From positions 2,170,001 to 2,234,000 of the forward strand of contig OY970239.1 in assembly GCA_963715405.1 (NCBI GenBank): 64,000 bases of DNA, in the 5' to 3' direction. Position numbers and translations under genes: made by a program. Shown here one piece after another: positions 7,926 through 15,985 of this stretch; within the stretch, counting starts at the first letter, position 1; every line of letters starts with the position of its first letter. Source of the DNA: JALZKA01 sp963715405. Its GTDB lineage: Bacteria; Actinomycetota; Thermoleophilia; Solirubrobacterales; 70-9. The notes beneath the pieces were generated by a model that had not been told where the DNA came from, searched no databases, and saw only the letters and a program-made list of their open reading frames with translations.

Positions 7926-9310
7926 AGCCACTCGTGGAACGCGTCCGGGCGAGGCTCGCCCGTCACGTCCTCGACCAGGTCGTAGAGGTCCTGAGTCGAG
8001 ACGTTTCCGAACTCGTTCTCCTGGGCCCAGCGCTCGAGAATCTCGCGGAAGTCATCACCGCCGATCTCGGCTCTCAGGACCTTTAGCGCCATCGCGCCAC
8101 GGTCATAGACCGAGTTGTCAAAGAGGTTCTCCGGCCCGCCCGGGTCGGCCGGCGGCGGGTTCCAAAACGACGAGTCCGGACCGTTCGCGGCGTATATGTC
8201 CGCGAACCGCTCGGCAACGCTCTCTCCTCCGTGCTCCTCCTCGTAGAGCCACTCCATGTAGGTCGCGAAGCCCTCGTTGAGCCAGATCTCGTCCCACTCC
8301 GAGACCGAGACCGAGTCGCCGTACCACTGATGCGCGACCTCGTGGACTACGAGGTCGATCCCCGGCGGGTTCGGGTAGTAAGAGCGGGTCTGGCTTTCGA
8401 GCGCGAACCCGAGCGGTGAGGGGTCAATCACGCCCCCTGTGGCGTCGAACGGATAGGGACCCGCGACGTCCTCGAGGAACCGGTGCGCCTTGCGCGTGTT
8501 CTCGGCCAGCGTTGTCAGGGCCGAGCTTGAAAGCGCTGGGTCGGCGGCGCCCAGGTATGGGACTCCCCGGACCGTTCCGTGGTCGATGTCGAAGCGGCCG
8601 ATCGCGATCAGGACCAAATAGCTCGGCATTTGCTGATTCACGGCCCAGCGCGTGATCGTTCTGGGGCCGCTGCGTTCGATCCCGCCCTGAAGGACGCCGT
8701 TTGAGATACCCGTGAGGGCCCGTGGCACCCTGAGCTCGAACTGCCACAGCGCCTTGTCGGTCGGGTGGTCGGAGACCGGTAGGAAGCCGGGCACCGCCTG
8801 CGGCTCGCCAACCGCAACGGCGCCGTCGGAAGTCTGGGTCCAGCCGTCGCGAGAGCCGTCGGGGTTCTGAACCGGCCGCGGTGTTCCCTGATAGCGAACG
8901 ACTACCTCGAAAGCGGCTCCGTCCGCAATGGGCTCGGCGGGCGTGATCAGAAGCTCTTGCCCGGCCTTGCTCCACTCGGCCGCGGAGCCGTCGACCACCA
9001 CCTCGAGCACCTCGGGCCTGCGGAAGTCGAGGTTGAAGCGGGTCATCGCCGGGCCGGCCGGCGGAGCGCCGGCGTCGGTGTCGGCAACGGCGCTGATCGT
9101 CGTCGACGACCGAACCTCACCCGAATTGCGATAGCTGAGGAAGACGTCGTATGCCGCCACGTCGTAGCCGCCGTTCCCCATCTTCGGGAAAAGGGGATCG
9201 CCCACGCCGGGCGCGCCATGGATGAACGTTCCCGCCATGGCGATGGAGGAGCCGAGGAGAGCCACGAGCGCGCCCGCCCCAGCCGCGGACTTCGCGGAGA
9301 TAGATCTCAC
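7889..9310 (-). CDS. Secreted M1-family-like metallopeptidase
   Basis: A 473-residue gluzincin. An N-terminal signal peptide (hydrophobic run AAGAGALVALLGSSIAMA) predicts export. The zinc site is HEVAH followed 18 residues later by NEGFATYMEW, the HExxH-N18-E arrangement of M1 aminopeptidases. The beta-sandwich N-terminal domain begins GDPLFPKMGNGGYDVAAYDV. The classic GAMEN exopeptidase motif is not obvious (near FALESQTRSYY), so substrate choice may differ from aminopeptidase N. It is shorter than full M1 enzymes because the large C-terminal helical domain is missing. Start GTG at 9310 follows TAATCC by 7 nt. A second relative lies at 50651-52577. Confidence 0.88.
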   Translation of the reverse strand: MRSISAKSAAGAGALVALLGSSIAMAGTFIHGAPGVGDPLFPKMGNGGYDVAAYDVFLSYRNSGEVRSSTTISAVADTDAGAPPAGPAMTRFNLDFRRPEVLEVVVDGSAAEWSKAGQELLITPAEPIADGAAFEVVVRYQGTPRPVQNPDGSRDGWTQTSDGAVAVGEPQAVPGFLPVSDHPTDKALWQFELRVPRALTGISNGVLQGGIERSGPRTITRWAVNQQMPSYLVLIAIGRFDIDHGTVRGVPYLGAADPALSSSALTTLAENTRKAHRFLEDVAGPYPFDATGGVIDPSPLGFALESQTRSYYPNPPGIDLVVHEVAHQWYGDSVSVSEWDEIWLNEGFATYMEWLYEEEHGGESVAERFADIYAANGPDSSFWNPPPADPGGPENLFDNSVYDRGAMALKVLRAEIGGDDFREILERWAQENEFGNVSTQDLYDLVEDVTGEPRPDAFHEWLYKEGKPACPTC

Positions 9311-9320
9311 GTAGAGAGGA

Positions 9321-10229
9321 TTATGCGGCCAAGCGCTCGACCGGCGCGCCGTTCGCCGAGCCGTTCAAGAGATCGAGGATGACTCCCTCGCGGAGGCCGC
9401 CCTTGCCGATTTGGAGCGGCTGGCCGAGCAGCTCCGAGAGCTTTTCGAGGAGGAGCACGCCCGCGGGCAGCATGCGGACCCGCCGCGGATCAAGCTCGAA
9501 TTTCTTCGCCACGTCGTCCACGGAGTCCGTGGCAAGGACCCTGACGCCTCGTTCGAGCGTCTCGTATTCGAGCACCGAGCCGACGAGGGTGCGAAGCGAC
9601 GTCGCGCTGCCGCCGACCGCGACTGCCTGCTCCGGCCTTTGGACCTCGACGCCGTCGAAGAAGTCGTCGATGTGCTCGCGAAGCTTGCGGATCTCGGATG
9701 GGGAAGGTGGGTTTTGGGTCACGAACTCATCCGTGATCGTTCCCGACCCGATCTTGAAGGACCTGACGAGGTCCACTCCGTCCGCCACGGTGCCGAGGAT
9801 GATCTCCGAAGAGCCACCGCCGACATCCACGACGCCGATGTCGCCGTCGACGGGATGACCAAGCGTCTTCGTGGCGCCGACGAATGCCAGACGTCCTTCT
9901 TCTTCTTCCGTGAGAACGTCGATCTCGACCCCTGCGAGCTCGGAGATCTTGCGCACGGCCTTCTTACGATTCTCGGCGTCGCGGATCGCAGCGGTCGCGA
10001 CGGTGCGGATCGCTTCTGCGCCAAGCTCTCGCGCGAGTTTCACCTGGGTGCAAACGACCTCGCCGACCTCGGCGATCTTCTCCTTCGACATGGAGCCGTC
10101 ACGCTTCGTGTCGACGCCGATCTCCGTGTAAGCGCGCTGCTCCATGACCTTGCGGAGCTGGCCCTCCTGTGGCTCAGCGACGAGCACGCGCGTGGTGTTC
10201 GAGCCGATGTCGATCGCCGCGCAGAGCAT
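9321..10229 (-). CDS. ppx: Exopolyphosphatase / pppGpp phosphohydrolase (Ppx/GppA family)
   Basis: A 302-residue member of the ASKHA-fold Ppx/GppA family that removes terminal phosphates from polyphosphate or hydrolyses pppGpp. The phosphate-1 loop is AAIDIGSNTTRVLVAE at the N-terminus, and the second nucleotide loop is IGVVDVGGGSSEIILG (about residue 135). The length matches the short two-domain form without the C-terminal HD-like domain, common in actinobacteria. A GTG 45 nt upstream would extend it, but ATG 10229 places the conserved motif at the true N-terminus and has CAGACT 5 nt before it. With ppk and the CHAD gene it forms a polyphosphate neighbourhood. Confidence 0.93.
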   Translation of the reverse strand: MLCAAIDIGSNTTRVLVAEPQEGQLRKVMEQRAYTEIGVDTKRDGSMSKEKIAEVGEVVCTQVKLARELGAEAIRTVATAAIRDAENRKKAVRKISELAGVEIDVLTEEEEGRLAFVGATKTLGHPVDGDIGVVDVGGGSSEIILGTVADGVDLVRSFKIGSGTITDEFVTQNPPSPSEIRKLREHIDDFFDGVEVQRPEQAVAVGGSATSLRTLVGSVLEYETLERGVRVLATDSVDDVAKKFELDPRRVRMLPAGVLLLEKLSELLGQPLQIGKGGLREGVILDLLNGSANGAPVERLAA

Positions 10230-10302
10230 CGTCAAGTCTGATGGCGAGTGTGGCAGACGCCGCGGATAACTCACGCACGGGCGAAATGCGAGTAACGGCC
10301 TA

Positions 10303-10319
10303 TTAACAAGGCATTCACC
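10303..10319 (+). promoter_or_regulatory. Candidate PHO box between ppx and the TIM-barrel gene
   Basis: TTAACA (10303-10308) and TTCACC (10314-10319) start 11 nt apart on the plus strand, in the divergent promoter region. Only two units are present and their distance to an identifiable -10 element is not ideal for either gene, so this is the weakest of the PHO-like sites in the window. Confidence 0.3.
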
Positions 10320-10365
10320 GCTCCGACACTCAGCCGAGGCCTCCCAGCTTCAAGCTTTGCCTGCT

Positions 10366-11295
10366 ATGACGGACCTTCAGCCTCGCGGGCCCCTCGACGA
10401 GACAGCCGGCGAGGCTCCGCCCGCGGATGCGTTCTCCGTGCTCTCCGGCCGCTTGGGGCTGACCGTCCCTCACGAGTGGTGGCCGTCCGCGCACCTCCTC
10501 AAGTCCTACGAGGCCGCCGGCTTCTCCCATGTCCAGGTGGACGCGCCACCGAAGGACGTCCTTAACGACACCCGCCTCGTGGCTCGCCACGCACGCGCTC
10601 TGCGCGAATCCCTCGAGACAACGGCTCTGTCCCTGATCATCCATGCGCCCGCAGGCCTTCGCCTCGGAACGCCTCGGGGCGACCGTACGATGGACGGCCT
10701 GATCGACTACGCGGTCGAGGCGGGGGCCGAGCAGGTCGTCTATCACGCCTTGGCGCTCCCCGACGAGGCGGAGCACGAGGATGCGCTCAAGTTCGAGATG
10801 CGCTCGCTTCGCCACGCGGTCCGCCGCGCAGAGATCAACGGTTTCGTGATCGCGATCGAAAACCTGGCTCCACTCTATCCCGGACCCGAGACGCTCTCGG
10901 CCACGCCCATGGTCTTGCGGACCGCCGTGAGACGCCTCTCCTCAGAGGGCGTGGGCGTCTGCCTCGATCTCGGGCACGCGCACATCTCCGCCGAGCTCAA
11001 GCACACTTCCCTCGACTTGCTGGTCGAGCCGGTGCTCGACGCGGTGACGCTCATCCACGCCCACGACAACTTCGGAGCGCGCCACAACGCCGCTTCGGAC
11101 CGCGCCCTGGGCGTGGATCCGCTTCGGCTGGATCTCCATCTCCCCCCTGGGCGCGGAACTCTTCCATGGCACCAAGTCGCGCCCCTCACGATGCGCTCAA
11201 ACGCGCCGGTCATCCTCGAGGTGCATCCGCCGTTCCGCCCGCGTCTCGCGGATCTCCACGACGCCGGCTCGCTCGCGTTCGCGAGCCTGAGCTAG
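10366..11295 (+). CDS. Sugar phosphate isomerase/epimerase-like TIM-barrel protein
   Basis: A 309-residue protein of the xylose isomerase-like TIM-barrel superfamily (AP endonuclease family 2). Supporting segments are the barrel strands SLIIHAPAGL, EQVVYHALAL, FVIAIENLAPLYPG, VGVCLDLGHAHISA and VTLIHAHDNFG, followed by GRGTLPWHQVAP; the E, D/H, H and E positions are those that bind the metal in this superfamily. The substrate is unknown; homologues are often annotated as sugar isomerases without direct proof. The ATG at 10366 is chosen over an upstream TTG. The 3' end overlaps phoU by 4 bp, tail to tail. Confidence 0.82.
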   Translation: MTDLQPRGPLDETAGEAPPADAFSVLSGRLGLTVPHEWWPSAHLLKSYEAAGFSHVQVDAPPKDVLNDTRLVARHARALRESLETTALSLIIHAPAGLRLGTPRGDRTMDGLIDYAVEAGAEQVVYHALALPDEAEHEDALKFEMRSLRHAVRRAEINGFVIAIENLAPLYPGPETLSATPMVLRTAVRRLSSEGVGVCLDLGHAHISAELKHTSLDLLVEPVLDAVTLIHAHDNFGARHNAASDRALGVDPLRLDLHLPPGRGTLPWHQVAPLTMRSNAPVILEVHPPFRPRLADLHDAGSLAFASLS

Positions 11296-11984
11296 GCCGG
11301 ACCCAAGGGAGAGGGAAGCCCCTCGGGGTGCGACGCGTCCTGGAACTCCTGGAAGAGTCCGGTGACCACGAAGGCGACCTGCTCGCCGATGTCGACGGCG
11401 TTGTCGCCGATCCGCTCGATCGCCCGCGCGACGAGGATCATCGTCATCGCCCACTCGCGCCGGTCGGCGTCGTCGCCGATCTCGATCGCGATCTGGAAGC
11501 ACTCCTTGTTCAGGTTGTCCACCACGTCGTCCTGGCGGACGAGGTCGCGCGCCGCGTCGACGTCGCGGTTCTCGAACGCGCGCTTGACCTGGGTGACCAA
11601 GGATCGGACCTGCTTACCCATCGTGTAGATGTTGCCGAGCATCCGCTCGTCGGCCGGCGGGTCGGTGCCCACCAAAGGGATGACCTTTGCGATGTTCACG
11701 CACTGATCGCCCATGCGCTCCATGTTCTTCATCACGTGGAGCAGTGCGGAGATCAGGCGCAAATCCGTCGCCACGGGCGCCTGGGTGGCAAGCATCGTGA
11801 GCAGACGCTGATGCACCTCGAGGTAGCGGCCGTCGAGGACGTCGTCGTTCGCGACGACGATGCCGGCCAGCTCCATGTCCTGGTGCTGGACCGCCTCGAT
11901 CGTGCGGTCGAGCGCCTCCACGACGAGATCGAGCCCATCGAGGGCGCGCGCTTCGAGCGCCTGGAGGTCGTCTTGGTAATGCAC
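11292..11984 (-). CDS. phoU: Phosphate uptake regulator PhoU
   Basis: A 230-residue all-helical PhoU with two homologous three-helix bundles. Conserved metal-cluster segments are seen in each half: DLRLISALLHVMKNMERMGDQ (about residues 75-95) and AMTMILVARAIERIGDNAVDI (about 175-195), both carrying the E/DxxxD pattern. In other bacteria PhoU links PstB to the phosphate-sensing kinase and represses the Pho regulon when phosphate is plentiful. GTG 11984 has GGAGG 5 nt upstream. It is the last gene of the pst operon. No sensor kinase lies in this window. Confidence 0.97.
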   Translation of the reverse strand: MHYQDDLQALEARALDGLDLVVEALDRTIEAVQHQDMELAGIVVANDDVLDGRYLEVHQRLLTMLATQAPVATDLRLISALLHVMKNMERMGDQCVNIAKVIPLVGTDPPADERMLGNIYTMGKQVRSLVTQVKRAFENRDVDAARDLVRQDDVVDNLNKECFQIAIEIGDDADRREWAMTMILVARAIERIGDNAVDIGEQVAFVVTGLFQEFQDASHPEGLPSPLGPA

Positions 11985-12009
11985 CCTGGCCTCCTCTGGA
12001 GCTTCTTTG

Positions 12010-12900
12010 CTAACCGACCTTTCCGGAAACGTAATCCTCAGTCCTTTTGTCGCTCGGATTCGTGAATATCTTTTCGGTGTCGTCGTACTCGATTACCCGT
12101 CCCCAGCGGTTCTTCTCGTCGGAATCGAGCTCGACGATGAGAAACGCCGTCTTGTCGGAGACTCGCGCGGCCTGCTGCATGTTGTGGGTGACGATCACGA
12201 TCGAATATCGATCCTTGAGGTCCATCATCAGATCCTCGATCTTGCCCGTCGAAATCGGATCAAGCGCGGAGCAGGGCTCGTCCATGAGGATCACATCGGG
12301 TTCGACCGCCATGCAGCGGGCGATGCACAGGCGCTGCTGCTGGCCTCCAGACATGCCGAAGGCGTTGTCGTCGAGGCGGTCCTTCACCTCGTCCCAAAGC
12401 GCAGCGCCGCGAAGGGCGTTCTCGACGATCTCGTCCATGTCGCCCTTCATTCCCAGGATGCGGGGGCCGAATGCGATGTTGTCGTAGATCGACTTGGGGA
12501 AGGGGTTCGGCTTCTGGAAGACCATGCCGATCCGCTTGCGGACCTCGACCGGGTCGACGTCCTTTCCGTAGAGGTTCTGGCCGTGGTAGATGATCTCGCC
12601 CTCGACGGTCGCGGAGGGGATCAGGTCGTTCATGCGGTTGAGGCAGCGGATCAGCGTCGACTTGCCGCAGCCGGAGGGGCCGATCAGGGCCGTGATGTTG
12701 CTCTGGAGGATGTCGATCGAAACCTCGTCGACGGCGAGCTTGCCGCCGTAGCGGACGCTCACGTCCTTCAAGTCGAAGATGACCTCCCTCGAGCCCGAAA
12801 ACTTGGACCTGTCGTCGTGCGTCTCTGCGATTGTCGAGGAGAGGTCGATTCCGGTGCCGCCTGCCTCTTTGCCGGCGTGGGCCTGTTCGCGGTCAGTCAC
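12010..12900 (-). CDS. pstB: Phosphate ABC transporter ATP-binding protein
   Basis: A 296-residue ABC ATPase. Walker A is GPSGCGKST, the Q-loop lies in VFQKPNPFPKSIYDN (a PstB hallmark), the signature is MSGGQQQRL, and Walker B is VILMDEPCSALDP. The H-loop is VTHNMQQAARVSD. It powers high-affinity phosphate import with PstA and PstC. I place the start at GTG 12900, where GGTGGAG precedes it by 6 nt; an in-frame GTG 12 nt upstream is an alternative. The roughly 40-residue N-terminal tail before the ABC core is acidic, low-complexity and longer than usual. Confidence 0.97.
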   Translation of the reverse strand: MTDREQAHAGKEAGGTGIDLSSTIAETHDDRSKFSGSREVIFDLKDVSVRYGGKLAVDEVSIDILQSNITALIGPSGCGKSTLIRCLNRMNDLIPSATVEGEIIYHGQNLYGKDVDPVEVRKRIGMVFQKPNPFPKSIYDNIAFGPRILGMKGDMDEIVENALRGAALWDEVKDRLDDNAFGMSGGQQQRLCIARCMAVEPDVILMDEPCSALDPISTGKIEDLMMDLKDRYSIVIVTHNMQQAARVSDKTAFLIVELDSDEKNRWGRVIEYDDTEKIFTNPSDKRTEDYVSGKVG

Positions 12901-12922
12901 TGAGTGCTCCACCTTATTTCAC

Positions 12923-13849
12923 CTACCAGGATTGCTCGTATCGATTCCGAAGCCAGATCGCGACCGCATTCATCGCGAGCAGGATTCCCATAAGCACGAT
13001 GATTGCCGCAGCAGCGAGGGGCTTGAATGCCTCGTTCGCGTCCGCGGTCCATCCAAAGATCTGAATCGGTAGCGCCGAGAAGGTGCCACTGAAGATGCTG
13101 GTGTCCGAGGTCGTCGCGAATGCGATCGCGCCAACCACGATCAGGGGAGCTGCCTCGCCGATCGCGCGAGAGAGCGCGAGGATGGTGCCGGTGGCGATGC
13201 CCGGAATCGATGCCGGCAAGACCTGCTTCCAGATCGTCTGCCACTTGGTTGCGCCGAGCGCCATCGAGCCCTCGCGAATGGAGGGCGGCACGGCGCGGAG
13301 CGCCTCGCGTCCTGCGACGATCACAACCGGAAGGACCAGAAGACCCAGCGTGAGGCCGCCGGCCAGGACCACGTTGCCGAGGCTGAGTGGGCCACGCACT
13401 AGAAAAGCGAGGCCCAGCACGCCGTAGACGATCGACGGCACCGCCGCGAGGTTCTGAATGTTCACCTCGATCGCTCGGTTGAACCACTTCTCGCGGTTCG
13501 CGTATTCCTCGAGGTAGATGGCACTGGCAACGCCGACCGGGATGATGAACGCGGCGCAGACGAGCATGAGGTAGAGCGTGCCGAGGATCGGACCCGCGAT
13601 GCCGGAGCTGCTCGGGTCGATTCTGGACGTGGTCTCCGTGAAGAAGCTGGCCGTGAGGCTCCCCGCGCCTTCCACGATGACGTCGACGATCAGGACAAGC
13701 AGGGTGAGGAGCGCGATGCTAAGGAGCGCGAGCAGTCCCACGGCGAACCCGACCTCCCGCACCTGGGTCCCGCGCTCCCGGCGGAAATGCGTGCCGGGCA
13801 TCGTGACCTCGATCACGTCTGCTGCGGGCGGCGGCGGAGGCGCGGTCAT
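12923..13849 (-). CDS. pstA: Phosphate ABC transporter permease PstA
   Basis: A 308-residue inner-membrane permease with six predicted helices, the first at about residues 35-57 (VGLLALLSIALLTLLVLIVDV). The ABC-ATPase contact loop is EALRAVPPSIREGSMALGATKWQT, carrying the EAAxxxGA-type coupling helix of binding-protein-dependent importers. The N-terminal cytoplasmic stretch is proline-rich. The ATG shares one base with the pstC stop (TGATG). It pairs with PstC to form the translocation pore. Confidence 0.96.
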   Translation of the reverse strand: MTAPPPPPAADVIEVTMPGTHFRRERGTQVREVGFAVGLLALLSIALLTLLVLIVDVIVEGAGSLTASFFTETTSRIDPSSSGIAGPILGTLYLMLVCAAFIIPVGVASAIYLEEYANREKWFNRAIEVNIQNLAAVPSIVYGVLGLAFLVRGPLSLGNVVLAGGLTLGLLVLPVVIVAGREALRAVPPSIREGSMALGATKWQTIWKQVLPASIPGIATGTILALSRAIGEAAPLIVVGAIAFATTSDTSIFSGTFSALPIQIFGWTADANEAFKPLAAAAIIVLMGILLAMNAVAIWLRNRYEQSW

Positions 13850-14793
13850 CAGTCGTAGACCTGCCTGTACTTGCGCACGAAGCGGATCGCGATCATGTTC
13901 ATCGCGAGGGTGAGGAAGAAGAGGATCGTGCCACAGGCGAAGATGGACTGGTAGCCGATGGTGCCCGCAGGGTTATCGCCGTCGGCGGCGGAGCCCATGA
14001 ACGTCGTGATGGTGGCAAATCCCTCGGTTGGATCGAGCCCGAAGTTGGGCTGAAGCCCCGCGGCAAGGAGCACGATCATCGTTTCGCCGACGCCACGGGA
14101 AACCCCAAGGACGATTGCGGCGACGATCCCCGACAGTGCGGCGGGAAAGACGACCCTCGTCGCCACCTGGCGCTTGGTTGAGCCAAGGCCGTAGGCCCCC
14201 TCGCGGAGGCCCTGCGGCACGGCGCGCATTGCGTCCTCTGAGATCGAGGCGATCGTCGGCACGATCATGATTCCCATGACGAGGCCGGCGGAGAGCGCGT
14301 TGAACCCCTTGACCTCGATTCCCAGCGCTTGGAGGATTTCTGGCGTCACGAACGTCAGCGCGAAATAACCGAAGACGACGGTAGGTACCCCGACGAGGAC
14401 CTCGAGGACGGGCTTGATGATCTTTCTGACCCTGGGAGTCGCGTACTCGGAGAGATAGATCGCCGAAGCAAGTCCGATCGGGATCGCAACCAGGATGGCG
14501 ATGCCCGTGATCAGGAAGGTGCCGTTGAGGAGCTGCCAGACGCCGAACTCGGGATCCGCGAACAACGGGCTCCACGTGCCGTCCGTGAAGAACTTGGCGC
14601 CAACATCGACGAAGAACGGAATCGACTCGGCGAGGAGAGCGATGACGATCCCAACCGTGGTCAAGATCGAGATCACTGCCGCGAGGAAGAGGAGGGCTCG
14701 AACAACTTCCTCGCCCCAGCGGCGGCGCTTCACGCCGAGGGGCCTAAAGCCCCCCGGCGTTCCGCTGCCTAGTGGTGTGGAGCCGGCTTCCAT
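13849..14793 (-). CDS. pstC: Phosphate ABC transporter permease PstC
   Basis: A 314-residue permease. After a cytoplasmic lead (about 30 residues) the first membrane helix is VVRALLFLAAVISILTTVGI. The periplasmic segment FFTDGTWSPLFADPEFGVWQLL is typical of PstC, and the coupling helix is DAMRAVPQGLREGAYGLGSTKRQVA. It ends RFVRKYRQVYD, overlapping pstA by one base. No strong Shine-Dalgarno is visible before ATG 14793, which lies 36 nt after pstS. Confidence 0.96.
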   Translation of the reverse strand: MEAGSTPLGSGTPGGFRPLGVKRRRWGEEVVRALLFLAAVISILTTVGIVIALLAESIPFFVDVGAKFFTDGTWSPLFADPEFGVWQLLNGTFLITGIAILVAIPIGLASAIYLSEYATPRVRKIIKPVLEVLVGVPTVVFGYFALTFVTPEILQALGIEVKGFNALSAGLVMGIMIVPTIASISEDAMRAVPQGLREGAYGLGSTKRQVATRVVFPAALSGIVAAIVLGVSRGVGETMIVLLAAGLQPNFGLDPTEGFATITTFMGSAADGDNPAGTIGYQSIFACGTILFFLTLAMNMIAIRFVRKYRQVYD

Positions 14794-14829
14794 CGTGTGT
14801 CTCGTTCGCTGGCGCCGGCCCTATCGCCG

Positions 14830-15804
14830 TCAGCCGCCCGTTGCGCCCTCGAGGGCTGACGAGGCCTCCTCGGCCTGCGTCTCATCCATCGGGACGATCA
14901 GCGCGGCTTCGGCGATCGTGTCGTAGTTGTCGACGACGAACTGCATGAACCCGCCGACAGGATCCTTGGTGACCTCGGCGTTGTTCGGGTACATGAACAG
15001 CGGACGGGCCAGCGGCGCGTACGAGCCGTCCTGGATCGTCTCCGCGCTCGGCTCGACACAGCCATCGCCGGAATCGACCGAGACCAGGTTGAGCTGGTCG
15101 GCGCTCTGCTCGAAATAGGAGAACCCGAAGTACCCGAGGCCGGCACCGTCGCCGGCGACGCCGGTGACGAGTTGGTTGTCGTCCTCGGACGCCTGGTAGT
15201 CCTTTCGGCTGACGCCCTCCTCACCGTTGATGACGTCGGTGAAGTAGTCGAAGGTCCCCGAATCGGTGCCGGGCCCATAGAGACTCACGTCCCCGTCCGG
15301 AAGTGGCTCGCCGGTATCGGCGTCCTCGCCCAAGTCCGCGTAGTTCGTGATCGAGTCGTCGGTCCAGAGCTCAGCGAGCTGTTCGACCGTGAGGCACGAG
15401 ATCTCCAAGTCCGGCGAGGTCGCAACCGCGATCCCGTCGTTGGCTACCTGGATCTCCGTGTACTCGACGCCTCCCTCTTCGCAGAGTGGAACCTCTTCAG
15501 CCTCGTCGATCGGACGCGAAGCGTCTGAGATCTGGGTCTCGCCGGCGCAGAAGCGCTCGAAGCCACCACCGGTGCCGGCGGCACCGACGCTGATGTCAAC
15601 CTCGGGGTTGCCCTCGGCGAAGAGTTCCGCAGCGGCTTCAGCGAACGGCTGAACGGTGCTTGAGCCGTCGATCTGAATCTCGCCGGAAAGCCCCTCGGGA
15701 CCCTCAACATCGCCGCTCCCCTCGTCGTCGTCGCCGCAAGCGGCGAGCCCGAGAGCGAGGACGCCGCTGAGTCCAAACGCGAGCAGCCTGTTCCTTGAAA
15801 TCAC
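14830..15804 (-). CDS. pstS: Phosphate-binding lipoprotein PstS
   Basis: A 324-residue substrate-binding lipoprotein. The signal sequence RNRLLAFGLSGVLALGLAAC ends in a lipobox whose Cys is lipidated, tethering the protein outside the membrane. Phosphate-binding signatures are IDGSSTVQPFAEAAAELF near the N-terminus, AGTGGGFERFCAGETQISDASRPI, and YGPGTDSGTFDYFTDVI. An acidic linker follows the Cys. The start is GTG 15804 with GGGAG 9 nt upstream; a longer in-frame form from 15867 lacks an RBS and would bury the signal peptide. It is first in the pst operon, behind a PHO-box-like repeat at 15927-15964. Confidence 0.96.
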   Translation of the reverse strand: MISRNRLLAFGLSGVLALGLAACGDDDEGSGDVEGPEGLSGEIQIDGSSTVQPFAEAAAELFAEGNPEVDISVGAAGTGGGFERFCAGETQISDASRPIDEAEEVPLCEEGGVEYTEIQVANDGIAVATSPDLEISCLTVEQLAELWTDDSITNYADLGEDADTGEPLPDGDVSLYGPGTDSGTFDYFTDVINGEEGVSRKDYQASEDDNQLVTGVAGDGAGLGYFGFSYFEQSADQLNLVSVDSGDGCVEPSAETIQDGSYAPLARPLFMYPNNAEVTKDPVGGFMQFVVDNYDTIAEAALIVPMDETQAEEASSALEGATGG

Positions 15805-15926
15805 TTTGTGTTTCTCCCTTTCGTTGTCAAACGCAGGTTCTGGACTTTGAGAGGAGGCTGGGCGCACGGTCGCGCCAGAGAACCCCCAGCAATGACTTCA
15901 GGCTTTCAGCGGCCTGCCGCGATCTT

Positions 15927-15964
15927 GTTACCGCGGTGGGTCCAGCGTGTGAAAAAGGTGTGAA
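15927..15964 (-). promoter_or_regulatory. PHO box upstream of pstS
   Basis: On the minus strand TTCAC begins at 15964 and again at 15953, exactly 11 nt apart, and GTAAC begins at 15931, in phase at two further steps; the intervening unit at 15942 is degenerate (GACCC). Direct repeats of this type with 11-nt spacing are bound by PhoP in Streptomyces. The array lies in the 181-bp gap in front of pstS and faces it. Confidence 0.65.
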
Positions 15965-15985
15965 GAGGGCGGCGCCCAGGCAGGA

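Noticed and set aside
11166..12903. Plus-strand frames of about 300 codons opposite phoU and pstB
   Set aside because: They mirror well-defined genes, contain no recognisable motif and have His/Val/Asp-rich shadow composition.
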